DNA from: Pseudarthrobacter sp. PS3-L1
Lineage (GTDB): Bacteria; Actinomycetota; Actinomycetes; Actinomycetales; Micrococcaceae
Assembly (NCBI RefSeq): GCF_030063285.1
Contig: NZ_JASISU010000001.1
Location: forward strand, 682,001-746,000
Length of the DNA: 64,000 nt
Direction of reading: 5' to 3'
The translations under genes and the position numbers were made by a program. Below are positions 47,680-57,468 of the stretch, piece after piece (the first letter of the stretch is position 1; every line of letters begins with the position of its first letter). The notes under the pieces were generated by a model. That model made no database searches and had not been told where the DNA came from. It saw nothing but the letters and a program-made list of their open reading frames with translations.

Positions 47680-48408
47680 GTGGACTTCCTATATGACGCT
47701 GTACTCCATGCAGCTGGTCAGTGGTGGATCTACCCTATTCTTCTGGTGTTCTTCTTCGTTGACGGATTCGCCATGATCGTTCCCAGCGAGACCCTCATTG
47801 TCGCGCTGGCTACCTTCTCCCGAATCAGCGGAGAGCCCAACCTGTGGATCCTGGGTGCGACAGCGCTAGTTGGCGCCATCGCAGGCGACAATATGGCTTT
47901 CATGCTGGGTCGCCGGATTGGCCTTGAGCGCTGGAAGTGGATGCGCCGCCCGCGCGTCCGCAAAGTCTTCGACTGGGCCCGTTCGGGGCTCGACAAACGC
48001 GGAGCCGTGCTCATCTTCACAGCCCGCTACATTCCCTGGGGTCGAGTGGCCGTGAATTATGTCGCAGGAACAACAGGGTTCGGGCACCGCCGGTTTTTCA
48101 TCCTTGACGCCATGGCGTGCACCACGTGGGTGGGCTACTCCATCGGCATCGGACTCCTGGCGAGTTCCTTCCCCTGGCTGCATAGCAATCCACTGCTGAG
48201 CGTACTCATTGCTGTTGTCTTCGCGATCGTCCTGGGAGTGGTGATTGACCACGCGCTGCGGCTGTGGCATAGCCATCTCGCCAAAAACGATGCGAAAAAG
48301 GCAGATGACTGGCTGGATGGCGGCCCTGAGGGCACTCGGCCATCAAACGGCGGTGTCTCACCGCAGTTGGCTGGCTCTGTCACCGAAGCCGAGGCTGACG
48401 GACGCTAG
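47680..48408 (+). CDS. DedA-family membrane protein 2
   Basis: Paralogue of the preceding DedA protein, 242 aa. It shows the same order of motifs: VDGFAMIVPSETLIVALA, GDNMAFMLGRRIGLERWKWMRRPRVRKVF and YIPWGRVAVNYVAGTTGFGHRRFF. The C-terminal 40 residues are charged and cytoplasmic. GTG 47680 follows GAGGAGCAGG; an in-frame TTG 6 codons earlier would contain this ribosome site. A TATAGT -10 box lies about 30 bp upstream, suggesting its own promoter. Confidence 0.9.
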   Translation: MDFLYDAVLHAAGQWWIYPILLVFFFVDGFAMIVPSETLIVALATFSRISGEPNLWILGATALVGAIAGDNMAFMLGRRIGLERWKWMRRPRVRKVFDWARSGLDKRGAVLIFTARYIPWGRVAVNYVAGTTGFGHRRFFILDAMACTTWVGYSIGIGLLASSFPWLHSNPLLSVLIAVVFAIVLGVVIDHALRLWHSHLAKNDAKKADDWLDGGPEGTRPSNGGVSPQLAGSVTEAEADGR

Positions 48409-48447
48409 CGGCTGGCATAAGAAGCCGGTCAACTCTATGGTTGGAAC

Positions 48448-49593
48448 GTGACTGAGCCAATTCTTGACGCTGCCCCTGCCCTTGATTTCAACCTCTCGAG
48501 CCTTCCCAAGGTCTCCCTGCATGACCACCTTGACGGTGGCCTGAGGCCTGCGACCATTATTGAACTAGCCGAGGCTGTGGGCCACACACTTCCGTCAACG
48601 GATACCGTTGCACTGGGCGAGTGGTTCCGCGAATCCGCCAACTCGGGCTCACTGGTTCGCTACCTGGAGACTTTTGACCACACCATTGCCGTGATGCAGA
48701 CCCGCGAGGGGCTGATCCGCGTCGCCAAGGAATTTGTTGAGGACCTCGCGGACGACGGCGTTGTGTACGGCGAAGTGCGCTGGGCCCCCGAGCAGCACCT
48801 CCAGAAGGGCCTCTCGCTTGATGAGGTTGTGGAGGCAGTCCAGGAAGGCCTTGAAGCCGGTATCGAGGCGGTTTCCGATTCAGGCCGCGAGATCCAGGTG
48901 GGTCAGCTCATTACCGCCATGCGGCACGCTGACCGCGGCCAGGAAATAGCCGAACTCGCTGTCCGCCACCGGAACAAAGGCGCTGTTGGCTTCGATATTG
49001 CTGGTGCCGAAGACGGTTTCCTCCCGGCCCGGTTCCGTGACGCATTCACTTTCTTGGCCGAGAACAACTTCCCGGCAACAGTGCATGCTGGTGAGGCGGC
49101 GGGGCTTGAGAGTATCCAGTCCGCCCTCGTCGACGGACGGGCGCTTCGCCTGGGCCACGGCGTCCGCATTGCCGAGGACATCATGGTCGAATTCGAGTCC
49201 GACGAAGAATCAGATGATCCGGAGGACAACATTGGCCTCGTCACCCTGGGCGACCTTGCCAGCTGGGTCCGGGACCGCGGGATCGCACTTGAAATCTGCC
49301 CGTCCTCAAACCTGCAGACCGGCGCTATCGCCAACTTCGGTGAGGACATTGAGAGCCACCCGGTGGACATGCTCTACCAACTTGGTTTCAACGTCACGAT
49401 CAATACCGACAACCGCCTCATGAGCGGTGTCAGCCTCACGGACGAATTCGAACTCCTGGTCGAGACTTTTGACTACGATCTAGATGATCTCCTGGAACTG
49501 ACCCTCAACGCTGCCGAGGCTGCCTTCCTTCCCCTGGAAGAGAAGGAAGCCCTGGTGGAGTACATCAACGAAGCCTACGAAACCCTTGGCTGA
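48448..49593 (+). CDS. add: Adenosine deaminase
   Basis: Zinc enzyme converting adenosine and deoxyadenosine to inosine and deoxyinosine, 381 aa. Metal and substrate residues are in VSLHDHLDGGLRP (His-x-His), VHAGEA and LRLGHGVRI, with the catalytic Asp pair in NVTINTDNRLMS. An acidic loop (ESDEESDDPEDN, about residues 250-262) is inserted after GHGVRIAEDIMVEF. The GTG start lies 39 bp after the second DedA gene, and the 3' end overlaps mazG by 8 nt. Confidence 0.95.
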   Translation: MTEPILDAAPALDFNLSSLPKVSLHDHLDGGLRPATIIELAEAVGHTLPSTDTVALGEWFRESANSGSLVRYLETFDHTIAVMQTREGLIRVAKEFVEDLADDGVVYGEVRWAPEQHLQKGLSLDEVVEAVQEGLEAGIEAVSDSGREIQVGQLITAMRHADRGQEIAELAVRHRNKGAVGFDIAGAEDGFLPARFRDAFTFLAENNFPATVHAGEAAGLESIQSALVDGRALRLGHGVRIAEDIMVEFESDEESDDPEDNIGLVTLGDLASWVRDRGIALEICPSSNLQTGAIANFGEDIESHPVDMLYQLGFNVTINTDNRLMSGVSLTDEFELLVETFDYDLDDLLELTLNAAEAAFLPLEEKEALVEYINEAYETLG

Positions 49594-50311
49594 GACCCCC
49601 TCTGCGCCTCTTGGCCAGTCCGCCTTCCGGCGGACTGGCCAAGGTGGCCAACTTGGGGACCTCCTGGAGACTATTTCTGCCCTCCGGGAACATTGTCCCT
49701 GGATGGCAGCTCTGACCCATGAGTCGCTGGTGGAGTACCTTCTTGAGGAATCCCACGAGGTTGCCGAGGTCATCGAGTCAGGCGCTGGCATCATCGATTC
49801 CGAGCTTCGGGACGAGCTGGGCGATGTCCTGCTCCAGGTGGTGTTGCATTCACAACTGGCCCACGAGCGGGGATCTTTCAGCTTTGCCGATGTTGCCGGG
49901 TCCATCAATGCCAAGATGATTCGCCGAAACCCCCACGTGTTCCTACCCGACGGTTCACTGCGGGAGACGTTTCCGGCAACCGTGGACCAGATCGTGCAGA
50001 CATGGGACGAGGTCAAGAAATCTGAAAAACCCCAGCGAACAGATCCCTTTGACGGTATTCCACAGTCCCTCCCGGCCCTCGCTCGCGCGCAGAAGACCCT
50101 GGATCGGGCAGAACGGTCGGGTCATCAACGACCCTCGGCGTCGGCACAGCATGGCGACCTGATCTCCGAAGCTGAACTCGGTGACCAGCTTTTTGCACTG
50201 GTGGAAGCCGCACGGGTTTTCGGTTTTGACGCTGAGCGTGCCCTGCGGGGGGCCATTACCACGTATCAAACGAACACCCTCCCGCCGCACACCAGTCCAT
50301 TGGTTGGATAA
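49586..50311 (+). CDS. mazG: MazG-family nucleotide pyrophosphohydrolase
   Basis: House-cleaning NTP pyrophosphatase, 241 aa. The all-alpha MazG core has the metal motif LLEESHEVAEVI followed by ELRDELGDVLLQVVLHSQLA (ExxE...ExxD). The TTG start overlaps the end of add. A second MazG repeat, present in long E. coli-type proteins, is here only partial (residues about 150-230, LPALARAQKTLDRAE and ELGDQLFALVEAARVFG). It precedes eno, the arrangement common in actinobacteria. Confidence 0.9.
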   Translation: MAETPSAPLGQSAFRRTGQGGQLGDLLETISALREHCPWMAALTHESLVEYLLEESHEVAEVIESGAGIIDSELRDELGDVLLQVVLHSQLAHERGSFSFADVAGSINAKMIRRNPHVFLPDGSLRETFPATVDQIVQTWDEVKKSEKPQRTDPFDGIPQSLPALARAQKTLDRAERSGHQRPSASAQHGDLISEAELGDQLFALVEAARVFGFDAERALRGAITTYQTNTLPPHTSPLVG

Positions 50312-50404
50312 GCGAGGTGTAACACGCAGCACTCTGGACTAGGCTGGGTGCTGACGAGGACGTCCATTTTTCCTGCATTTTCCCTGTAGACCGCTTCACC
50401 ATAA

Positions 50405-51697
<1,293 letters not shown>

Positions 51698-51714
51698 TTA
51701 CAGCCCACCACAGG

Positions 51715-51758
51715 ACCGGCGGTTATGGTTGAAAGACCATAGCCGCCGGTTTTGTTTT
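51715..51758 (+). terminator. Intrinsic terminator of eno
   Basis: A 15-bp stem (ACCGGCGGTTATGGT with ACCATAGCCGCCGGT, one G-T pair), a TGAAAG loop and the tail TTTGTTTT. This is the clearest rho-independent terminator in the window. Confidence 0.93.
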
Positions 51759-51805
51759 CGGTGCACGTCAGTTGGGCCGCAGGCCGGAACAGATACAGGA
51801 GTGTC

Positions 51806-52531
51806 ATGGCTACCCGCCGTCCCCACGTTCCCAGGGTTACCCCCAGCCGCAAGCCTGCTGCGGAAGAACATCAGGCAGCGGACGTCATCCGGGCAGATTT
51901 CGGCCATGCAGCTGCTGGCAAGATTTCTCCTGCAGGACGCTCCACAACCGCTGGTTCATCAGGACCAACCGTGCAGGATCAGTCTGCTGGCAGGGAACAG
52001 GCTTCGGGTGGGGGGAAAGCCGCTGGGCTCAACGCAGGGCAAAGTGCGGTGGGTCGATCTGGTGGCAAGGAGCTGGCTGTCCCGACTGGAAAGTCTGTCG
52101 CCCTGAGTGCTCCGCAGAGGCCGCAGGGGGATGCCGACGGACCCGTGCCCGCCAAGGGTTTTTCTGGCAGGATGCTGGCGCTTGCGGTCGTGATGATCGC
52201 GATCACCATCATGCTGGCCCCCACCGTCAAGATATTCCTGGACAAGCGAGCCGAAATCAGTGCGCTAAACGCAGACATTGCTGCCCGCCAGGAAGAACAG
52301 GCTGGACTCAACCAGCAGATTTCACGCTGGCAGGACCCCAACTACGTCAAGCAGCAGGCCCGTGATCGGATTAACATGGTGATGCCAGGGGAAACCAGCT
52401 ACTGGGTCTTCGGGACTGACGGCGTTCCGGCCGAGGATTCTTCAGAAGCGGCCGCGCCGTCGGAGAATCCCGCCAACACGCCGTGGGTTGACGCAATGTG
52501 GCAGTCGATCACGCGCTCCGGCACCGACTGA
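51806..52531 (+). CDS. Septum formation initiator family protein (DivIC/FtsB-like)
   Basis: Predicted bitopic divisome protein, 241 aa. A long Ala/Gly/Ser-rich cytoplasmic region (about residues 1-120) is followed by one membrane helix (LALAVVMIAITIMLAPTVKIFL) and a short coiled coil (KRAEISALNADIAARQEEQAGLNQQI). The family motif RWQDPNYVKQQARDRINMVMPGE follows. ATG 51806 has CAGGAGTGTC upstream. Its position between eno and DUF501 is the conserved actinobacterial order. Confidence 0.88.
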   Translation: MATRRPHVPRVTPSRKPAAEEHQAADVIRADFGHAAAGKISPAGRSTTAGSSGPTVQDQSAGREQASGGGKAAGLNAGQSAVGRSGGKELAVPTGKSVALSAPQRPQGDADGPVPAKGFSGRMLALAVVMIAITIMLAPTVKIFLDKRAEISALNADIAARQEEQAGLNQQISRWQDPNYVKQQARDRINMVMPGETSYWVFGTDGVPAEDSSEAAAPSENPANTPWVDAMWQSITRSGTD

Positions 52532-52701
52532 TCACCAGGACTCCCACCCGTACCCTGTTTTGAGACTTTCCCGGGCCGGCCGCTGCTCCCAGGGATAACG
52601 TCACTGCACGCAGGATACAGACTCCATCAGCACCATGCGGGCCCTCCGCAGACCTCGGCAACTGGCCGGTGGCACCCAGGGCAGGAAGGACAGCAGTTCC
52701 A

Positions 52702-53433
52702 GTGGATACACACCAGGCCGCAGACATCCCAGAAGATCTGGATGCCAGCACTGCAGCACAGGCGGGGGAGCCTGCACGACGTGCGTCGCCAAGCCCCAGT
52801 ACTCCGTCCGCACATGACCTTGAGGTCCTGAGCCGGCAACTCGGACGGCCCGTGCGTGACGTGGTGGAAATTCCGGCACGTTGCGTGTGCGGGAATCCCC
52901 TGGTGGCGGCCACAGCACCCCGCCTCAGCAATGGCACTCCCTTTCCCACCACGTACTACCTCACGCATCCGGTCATCACCGCCGCTGTGTCCCGCCTGGA
53001 AGCTGGGGGCACCATGGGCGCCATGAATGAGCGCCTCAGCGTGGAGGCTGACCTGCAAGAAAGCTATGCGGCAGCCCACGAGTCCTATCTCGCGGCACGG
53101 TCTGCCGTTGGGCTGCGCGCCGGTACTGGACCGGTACCCGAGATTGCGGGCATCTCCGCGGGAGGTATGCCCACCCGGGTCAAATGCCTGCATGTCCTGG
53201 TAGGCCATTCACTGGCTGCCGGCCCCGGTGTCAATCCACTCGGCGACGAGGCACTGGGCCTGATCGGGGAATGGTGGACTGCAGACCGCTGCTGGTGCGA
53301 TGGCGCGTGGGACACCGACGGAGTAACACCCTCGCAGGACCTCAGCAGGCACGGACCGCAGGGCCTGCCAGCCATGGTGGGACGGCCAGCTCCGGTTCGG
53401 CGCAGTGCCGCGCAGACAGAAGGTGCCCAGTGA
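52702..53433 (+). CDS. DUF501 domain protein
   Basis: Conserved actinobacterial protein of unknown function, about 243 aa. The DUF501 core starts near residue 40 (LSRQLGRPVRDVVEIPARCVCGNPLVAATAPRL) and includes TYYLTHPVITAAVSRLEAGGTM and, later, HVLVGHSLA...GDEALGLIGEWW. Cysteine pairs in CVCG and CWCDG suggest a metal site. GTG 52702 is the best start, with AGGAAGGA 11 nt away; the frame is open for a further 11 codons upstream. The end overlaps ppx by 4 nt. Confidence 0.85.
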   Translation: MDTHQAADIPEDLDASTAAQAGEPARRASPSPSTPSAHDLEVLSRQLGRPVRDVVEIPARCVCGNPLVAATAPRLSNGTPFPTTYYLTHPVITAAVSRLEAGGTMGAMNERLSVEADLQESYAAAHESYLAARSAVGLRAGTGPVPEIAGISAGGMPTRVKCLHVLVGHSLAAGPGVNPLGDEALGLIGEWWTADRCWCDGAWDTDGVTPSQDLSRHGPQGLPAMVGRPAPVRRSAAQTEGAQ

Positions 53434-54392
53434 CGCGTGTGGCCGCGATCGACTGCGGCACGAACTCCATCCGACTGCTGATTGCTGATGCTGTCCAGGA
53501 CGGTGATGCCTGCACCCTTGTGGACATAGTGCGTGAGATGCGGGTAGTGCGTCTGGGCCAGGGCGTTGACGCGACAGGGGAGTTGGCGCCGGAAGCCCTC
53601 AAGCGCACCTTCGCGGCCGCGGCAGACTATGCTGCCCTGATCCGGGAGCATGGCGCCGTCGCAGTGCGCTTTGTTGCCACCTCGGCAAGCCGCGATGCCA
53701 GCAACAGGCACGTCTTCGTGGATGGCATCAAAGACCTGCTGGGAGTTGAGCCCGAAGTCATCAGTGGAGACGAAGAAGCTGCCCTGTCTTTCGCCGGAGC
53801 CAGTAGTGTCCTTCCCATTGCGGCGGGCGATCACGTTGTGGTGGTTGACCTCGGGGGCGGCAGTACCGAGTTTGTCCTTGGTGACGCCGGGGGCGTGGAG
53901 GCAGCAAAGTCTGTGGACGTCGGCTGTGTCCGGATGACCGAACGGCATCTGCTTGGCGACCCGCCCACACTGGAACAGATCACCGCAGCAGAGGCCGACG
54001 TCGACGCCGCCATTGACGCCGCGCTGGCTGTTGTGCCGCTGCAGCGCGCGACGGCACTGGTGGGCGTGGCAGGTTCCGTCACCACCATCACCGCCCACGC
54101 ACTCCACCTGACGGAATACTCGGCGTCGGCTATCCATGGCAGGGAACTGGACCTCAAAACCATTGCCGCTGCTTGCTCCGAGCTCTTGGCTATGACACGG
54201 GAGCAGCGCTCGGTGCTGCCGTACATGCACCCGGGCCGCGTCGATGTCATTGGCGCCGGCGCGCTCGTGTGGCGACGCGTCGTCAGCCGTTTAGCGGCGT
54301 TGAGTGATGGTCGCATCGAGTCGGTGATGACCAGCGAACACGATATCCTTGATGGAATTGCCCTCAGCATCGGCCGGAACCAGCCGCGATGA
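53430..54392 (+). CDS. ppx: Exopolyphosphatase / Ppx-GppA phosphatase
   Basis: Actin-fold phosphohydrolase acting on polyphosphate or pppGpp, 320 aa. The phosphate loops are VAAIDCGTNSIRLLIAD and VVVVDLGGGSTEFVLG, with the catalytic Glu in ISGDEEAALSFAGA. It is of the short actinobacterial form, without the C-terminal HD-like domain of E. coli Ppx. The GTG start overlaps the DUF501 stop (GTGA). It is translationally coupled to DUF501. Confidence 0.93.
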   Translation: MTRVAAIDCGTNSIRLLIADAVQDGDACTLVDIVREMRVVRLGQGVDATGELAPEALKRTFAAAADYAALIREHGAVAVRFVATSASRDASNRHVFVDGIKDLLGVEPEVISGDEEAALSFAGASSVLPIAAGDHVVVVDLGGGSTEFVLGDAGGVEAAKSVDVGCVRMTERHLLGDPPTLEQITAAEADVDAAIDAALAVVPLQRATALVGVAGSVTTITAHALHLTEYSASAIHGRELDLKTIAAACSELLAMTREQRSVLPYMHPGRVDVIGAGALVWRRVVSRLAALSDGRIESVMTSEHDILDGIALSIGRNQPR

Positions 54393-54423
54393 CCGGGAAC
54401 CCCACACTGAGCATCGGAACGTT

Positions 54424-55818
54424 ATGACCAGATCACCTGGCCGGATTGCCCGGGTATCAGCTGCGGCCACCGCCCTACTCGTCGCAGGCCTTAGCGCCAC
54501 CCTTGGAACTGCCCCGGCTGCGCACGCCGAGGAGATCAGGGACAAGCAGTACTGGCTCAGCGAATACGGGGTGACCAAGGCCTGGGAAATTTCCAAGGGC
54601 GCAGGGGTCAAAGTTGCCGTGATCGACAGCGGGGTGGATGCCAGCCACCCGGATCTGAAAGGTGCAGTTACCGGCGGCTATGACGCCTCGGGCGCCGGCT
54701 CCGCCAACGGCCAGAAGGGGATTGGGGCCGAACCGGAGCACGGCACCCTGGTTGCCTCCATGCTTGCTGGCAGGGGCCACCAAAGGCCGCCCGCACCAGC
54801 GCCGAGCAGCTCTGCCAGTCCCAGCGCATCGCCAACACCGGATCCTGACCTCAAGGGTGCGGACGGAATTATCGGCGTTGCCCCGGAAGCTGAACTGCTC
54901 TCCGTATCAACGTGGCTCGGCTCCGAGAATCCGGCGGGGAAGAGCGACCAGGACCAGATTCCCGAGGCCGTCCGCTGGGCAGTGGACAACGGGGCCCGCG
55001 TCATCAATATCTCCCTCGGCAGCACATCGCCGCAGTGGCCACAGAGTTGGGATGCCGCGTTCCTGTATGCCGAGCAGAAGGATGTGGTTATTGTCGCCGC
55101 GGCAGGAAACAGGGTTGGTGGCAATGTCCAGGTAGGCGCACCTGCCACCATTCCGGGCGTCCTCACCGTTGCTGGTCTGGACCGGAACGGTGTGGCGAGC
55201 GTGGATTCGTCATCCCAGGGCATCAGCATTGGCGTGGCGGCCCCGGCTGAGGATCTCGTAGGGGGGCTTCCCGGTGGCGGATATGCCGAGTGGGCTGGAA
55301 CATCTGGCGCCACGCCCATCGTGGCTGGTATTGCTGCCCTGATCCGCTCTGAATGGCCTGACATGACAGCTGAACAGGTCATCAACAGGATCGTTAGTAC
55401 AGCCAAGGATGCTGGAGCTCCCGGCAAAGACCCGCTCTATGGGTTCGGTGTCATGGATGCCAATGCGGCGCTCAGGGCCGATGTAGCCGACGTGGACACC
55501 AATCCGCTGGGCAGCATCGCAGACTGGATTACTGTGCATCGGCGCGGCAGCCTCGAAACGACACCCGCCAAGCCTGCCGAACCGGCTCCTTCGGCTGTTC
55601 CCACCCTGCCAGCGGCAACCATCCCCGTAGCAGTTGCCCCCCAGCGAATGGATGGGATGGTCACCGGCACTGTTGTCGTCGGGGCTGGCGCCGTGTTCAT
55701 CCTGGTCCTGGCGGGTGCAGGAATCCACCTTGCCAGGGCAGCTAGAAGTGCCTCATCCCTGCGGGAGGATCCTGATACCGGCGTCATGGATCAGGTGGGT
55801 TCAGGTGAGCGCAAGTAG
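54424..55818 (+). CDS. Membrane-anchored subtilisin-like protease
   Basis: Secreted S8 protease of 464 aa, anchored by a C-terminal helix (about residues 414-436), the architecture of mycosins. The signal peptide ends near APAAHA. The catalytic Asp is in KVAVIDSGVD, the His in PEHGTLVASMLAG and the Ser in WAGTSGATPIVAGIAAL. A Pro/Ser-rich loop (about residues 118-140) after the His motif is also typical of mycosins. No type VII secretion genes are in the window, so the link to that system is open. It follows ppx after 31 bp. Confidence 0.88.
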   Translation: MTRSPGRIARVSAAATALLVAGLSATLGTAPAAHAEEIRDKQYWLSEYGVTKAWEISKGAGVKVAVIDSGVDASHPDLKGAVTGGYDASGAGSANGQKGIGAEPEHGTLVASMLAGRGHQRPPAPAPSSSASPSASPTPDPDLKGADGIIGVAPEAELLSVSTWLGSENPAGKSDQDQIPEAVRWAVDNGARVINISLGSTSPQWPQSWDAAFLYAEQKDVVIVAAAGNRVGGNVQVGAPATIPGVLTVAGLDRNGVASVDSSSQGISIGVAAPAEDLVGGLPGGGYAEWAGTSGATPIVAGIAALIRSEWPDMTAEQVINRIVSTAKDAGAPGKDPLYGFGVMDANAALRADVADVDTNPLGSIADWITVHRRGSLETTPAKPAEPAPSAVPTLPAATIPVAVAPQRMDGMVTGTVVVGAGAVFILVLAGAGIHLARAARSASSLREDPDTGVMDQVGSGERK

Positions 55819-55819
55819 T

Positions 55820-55837
55820 TAGTGAAGATTTTCACAA
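55820..55837. promoter_or_regulatory. Rex operator upstream of ndh
   Basis: TAGTGAAGATTTTCACAA matches the Rex box TTGTGAANNNNTTCACAA at all but one defined position. It lies 20 bp before the ndh start, next to a TATTCT -10-like box (55845-55850), so bound Rex would block the promoter until NADH rises. Confidence 0.75.
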
Positions 55838-55856
55838 ACTGCTGTATTCTGGAGCC

Positions 55857-57344
55857 ATGGCAATCACTCCCCAGCTCCAGGACCGTCCCCGTGTGCTCGT
55901 CGTCGGCGGTGGCTATGTCGGCCTGTACGTAGCACTCAAACTGCAGAAGAAGATCGCGAATGCCGGTGGCATTGTCACCCTCGTGGATCCACTGCCCTAT
56001 ATGACGTACCAGCCCTTCCTCCCCGAGGTCGCCGGCGGCAACATTGAACCGCGCCACGCTGTGGTTTCGCACCGCCAGCACCTCAAGCAGACGGAACTCA
56101 TCCAGGGTCGGGTCACCTCGATCGACCACGTCAACCGCACTGCAGTGGTTGCCCCTTCCGAGGGCGGCGAGAACATCGAAATTCCGTACTTCGACGTGGT
56201 TCTGGCAGCGGGCGCCATCACCCGTACATTCCCCATCAAGGGACTGGCGGACAAGGGCATAGGCCTCAAGACCATTGAGGAAGCTGTTGCGCTTCGCGAC
56301 AAGGTCCTTGACCGGATCGAGGTTGCCTCGGTCATGACGGACCCCGCAGAACGCGCCCGAGCCCTGACCTTCGTTGTTGTTGGTGGCGGTTTCGCCGGCA
56401 TCGAGTGCATCACCGAAATGGAAGACATGGCCCGCGCGGCTGTCAAGAACAACCCGCGCATCAAGCAGGAGGAAGTTCGCTTCGTCCTGGTCGAGGCCAT
56501 GGGACGGATCATGCCCGAGGTCACCGCTGCCCAGGCTGACTGGGTTGTCGAGCACCTCCGCAGCCGTAACATCGAAGTCCTGCTCAACACGTCCCTGGAC
56601 AACGCTGAGGGTTCGCTCAAGCTCATCAACCTCCCGGACAAGACCCCGGCCCAGGAATTTGAAGCTGACACCCTGGTGTGGACAGCTGGCGTCATGGCCA
56701 ACCCCATGGTCCGTTCCACCGATTTCCCGCTCGAGCCCCGTGGACGCGTCCGGGTGCTTCCCGACCTTCGCATTGCAGGCGATGAGGGCATCATCGAGCA
56801 CGCCTGGGCTGCCGGCGACATTGCAGCTGTTCCTGATCTCTCGGGCACAGGCCTGCCAGACGGCACGTGTGTCCCGAACGCACAGCACGCACTTCGCCAG
56901 GCCAAGCGCCTTGCCAAGAACCTGTGGGCTTCTCGCTGGAACAAGTCGCTGACTGACTACAAGCACAAGAACCTTGGTGCCGTGGCCGGATTCGGCCAGT
57001 GGAAGGGTGTCGCCAACATCAACCTCTTTGGTCGCATTGGCCTGAAGGGTCCGCTGGCGTGGCTCGCACACCGTGGCTACCACGGCTTCGCCATGCCGAC
57101 GGTGGAGCGCAAGTTCCGTGTCATTTCAGGCTGGCTCTGGTCGCTCTTCCTGGGCCGCGACACCACGCAGCTGCTGGATCTCGACAACCCCCGCGGAGCT
57201 TTTGTTGCTGCCGCCACTCCTGCCCCGAAGCCGGCAGCCAAGGTTGAGGACACCAAAACCGACGCTCCCATTGCTGGTGCGGAGGGCTCTGCTGAAAAGA
57301 CCAAGGTAGACCCGAAGGAACCGGTGACGGCGGAAGCGAAGTAA
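55857..57344 (+). CDS. ndh: Type II NADH dehydrogenase
   Basis: Non-proton-pumping NADH:quinone oxidoreductase on the cytosolic membrane face, 495 aa. Two dinucleotide motifs are visible: VLVVGGGYVGLYVALKL (FAD) and FVVVGGGFAGIECITEM (NADH). VWTAGVMANP and AWAAGDIAAVPD complete the FAD site. The C-terminal 45 residues are Ala/Lys/Pro-rich and probably a flexible tail. ATG 55857 follows GGAGCC closely. A Rex-type operator covers its promoter. It is followed by a hairpin. Confidence 0.95.
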   Translation: MAITPQLQDRPRVLVVGGGYVGLYVALKLQKKIANAGGIVTLVDPLPYMTYQPFLPEVAGGNIEPRHAVVSHRQHLKQTELIQGRVTSIDHVNRTAVVAPSEGGENIEIPYFDVVLAAGAITRTFPIKGLADKGIGLKTIEEAVALRDKVLDRIEVASVMTDPAERARALTFVVVGGGFAGIECITEMEDMARAAVKNNPRIKQEEVRFVLVEAMGRIMPEVTAAQADWVVEHLRSRNIEVLLNTSLDNAEGSLKLINLPDKTPAQEFEADTLVWTAGVMANPMVRSTDFPLEPRGRVRVLPDLRIAGDEGIIEHAWAAGDIAAVPDLSGTGLPDGTCVPNAQHALRQAKRLAKNLWASRWNKSLTDYKHKNLGAVAGFGQWKGVANINLFGRIGLKGPLAWLAHRGYHGFAMPTVERKFRVISGWLWSLFLGRDTTQLLDLDNPRGAFVAAATPAPKPAAKVEDTKTDAPIAGAEGSAEKTKVDPKEPVTAEAK

Positions 57345-57358
57345 GTATCTGAATCTGT

Positions 57359-57392
57359 CGACGGCGGTTCTCCATCTGGAGGGCCGCCGTCG
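57359..57392 (+). terminator. Hairpin after ndh
   Basis: CGACGGCGG and CCGCCGTCG (9 bp), extended by an inner CTCCA/TGGAG helix, followed by GCATTTAA, 14 bp after the ndh stop. Confidence 0.7.
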
Positions 57393-57468
57393 GCATTTAA
57401 CTGCCCTTTGGGACGCCGACGTTCCATCCCCGGACGTACCCCACGGAGTCAGTGTCTAGACTTGTCGC

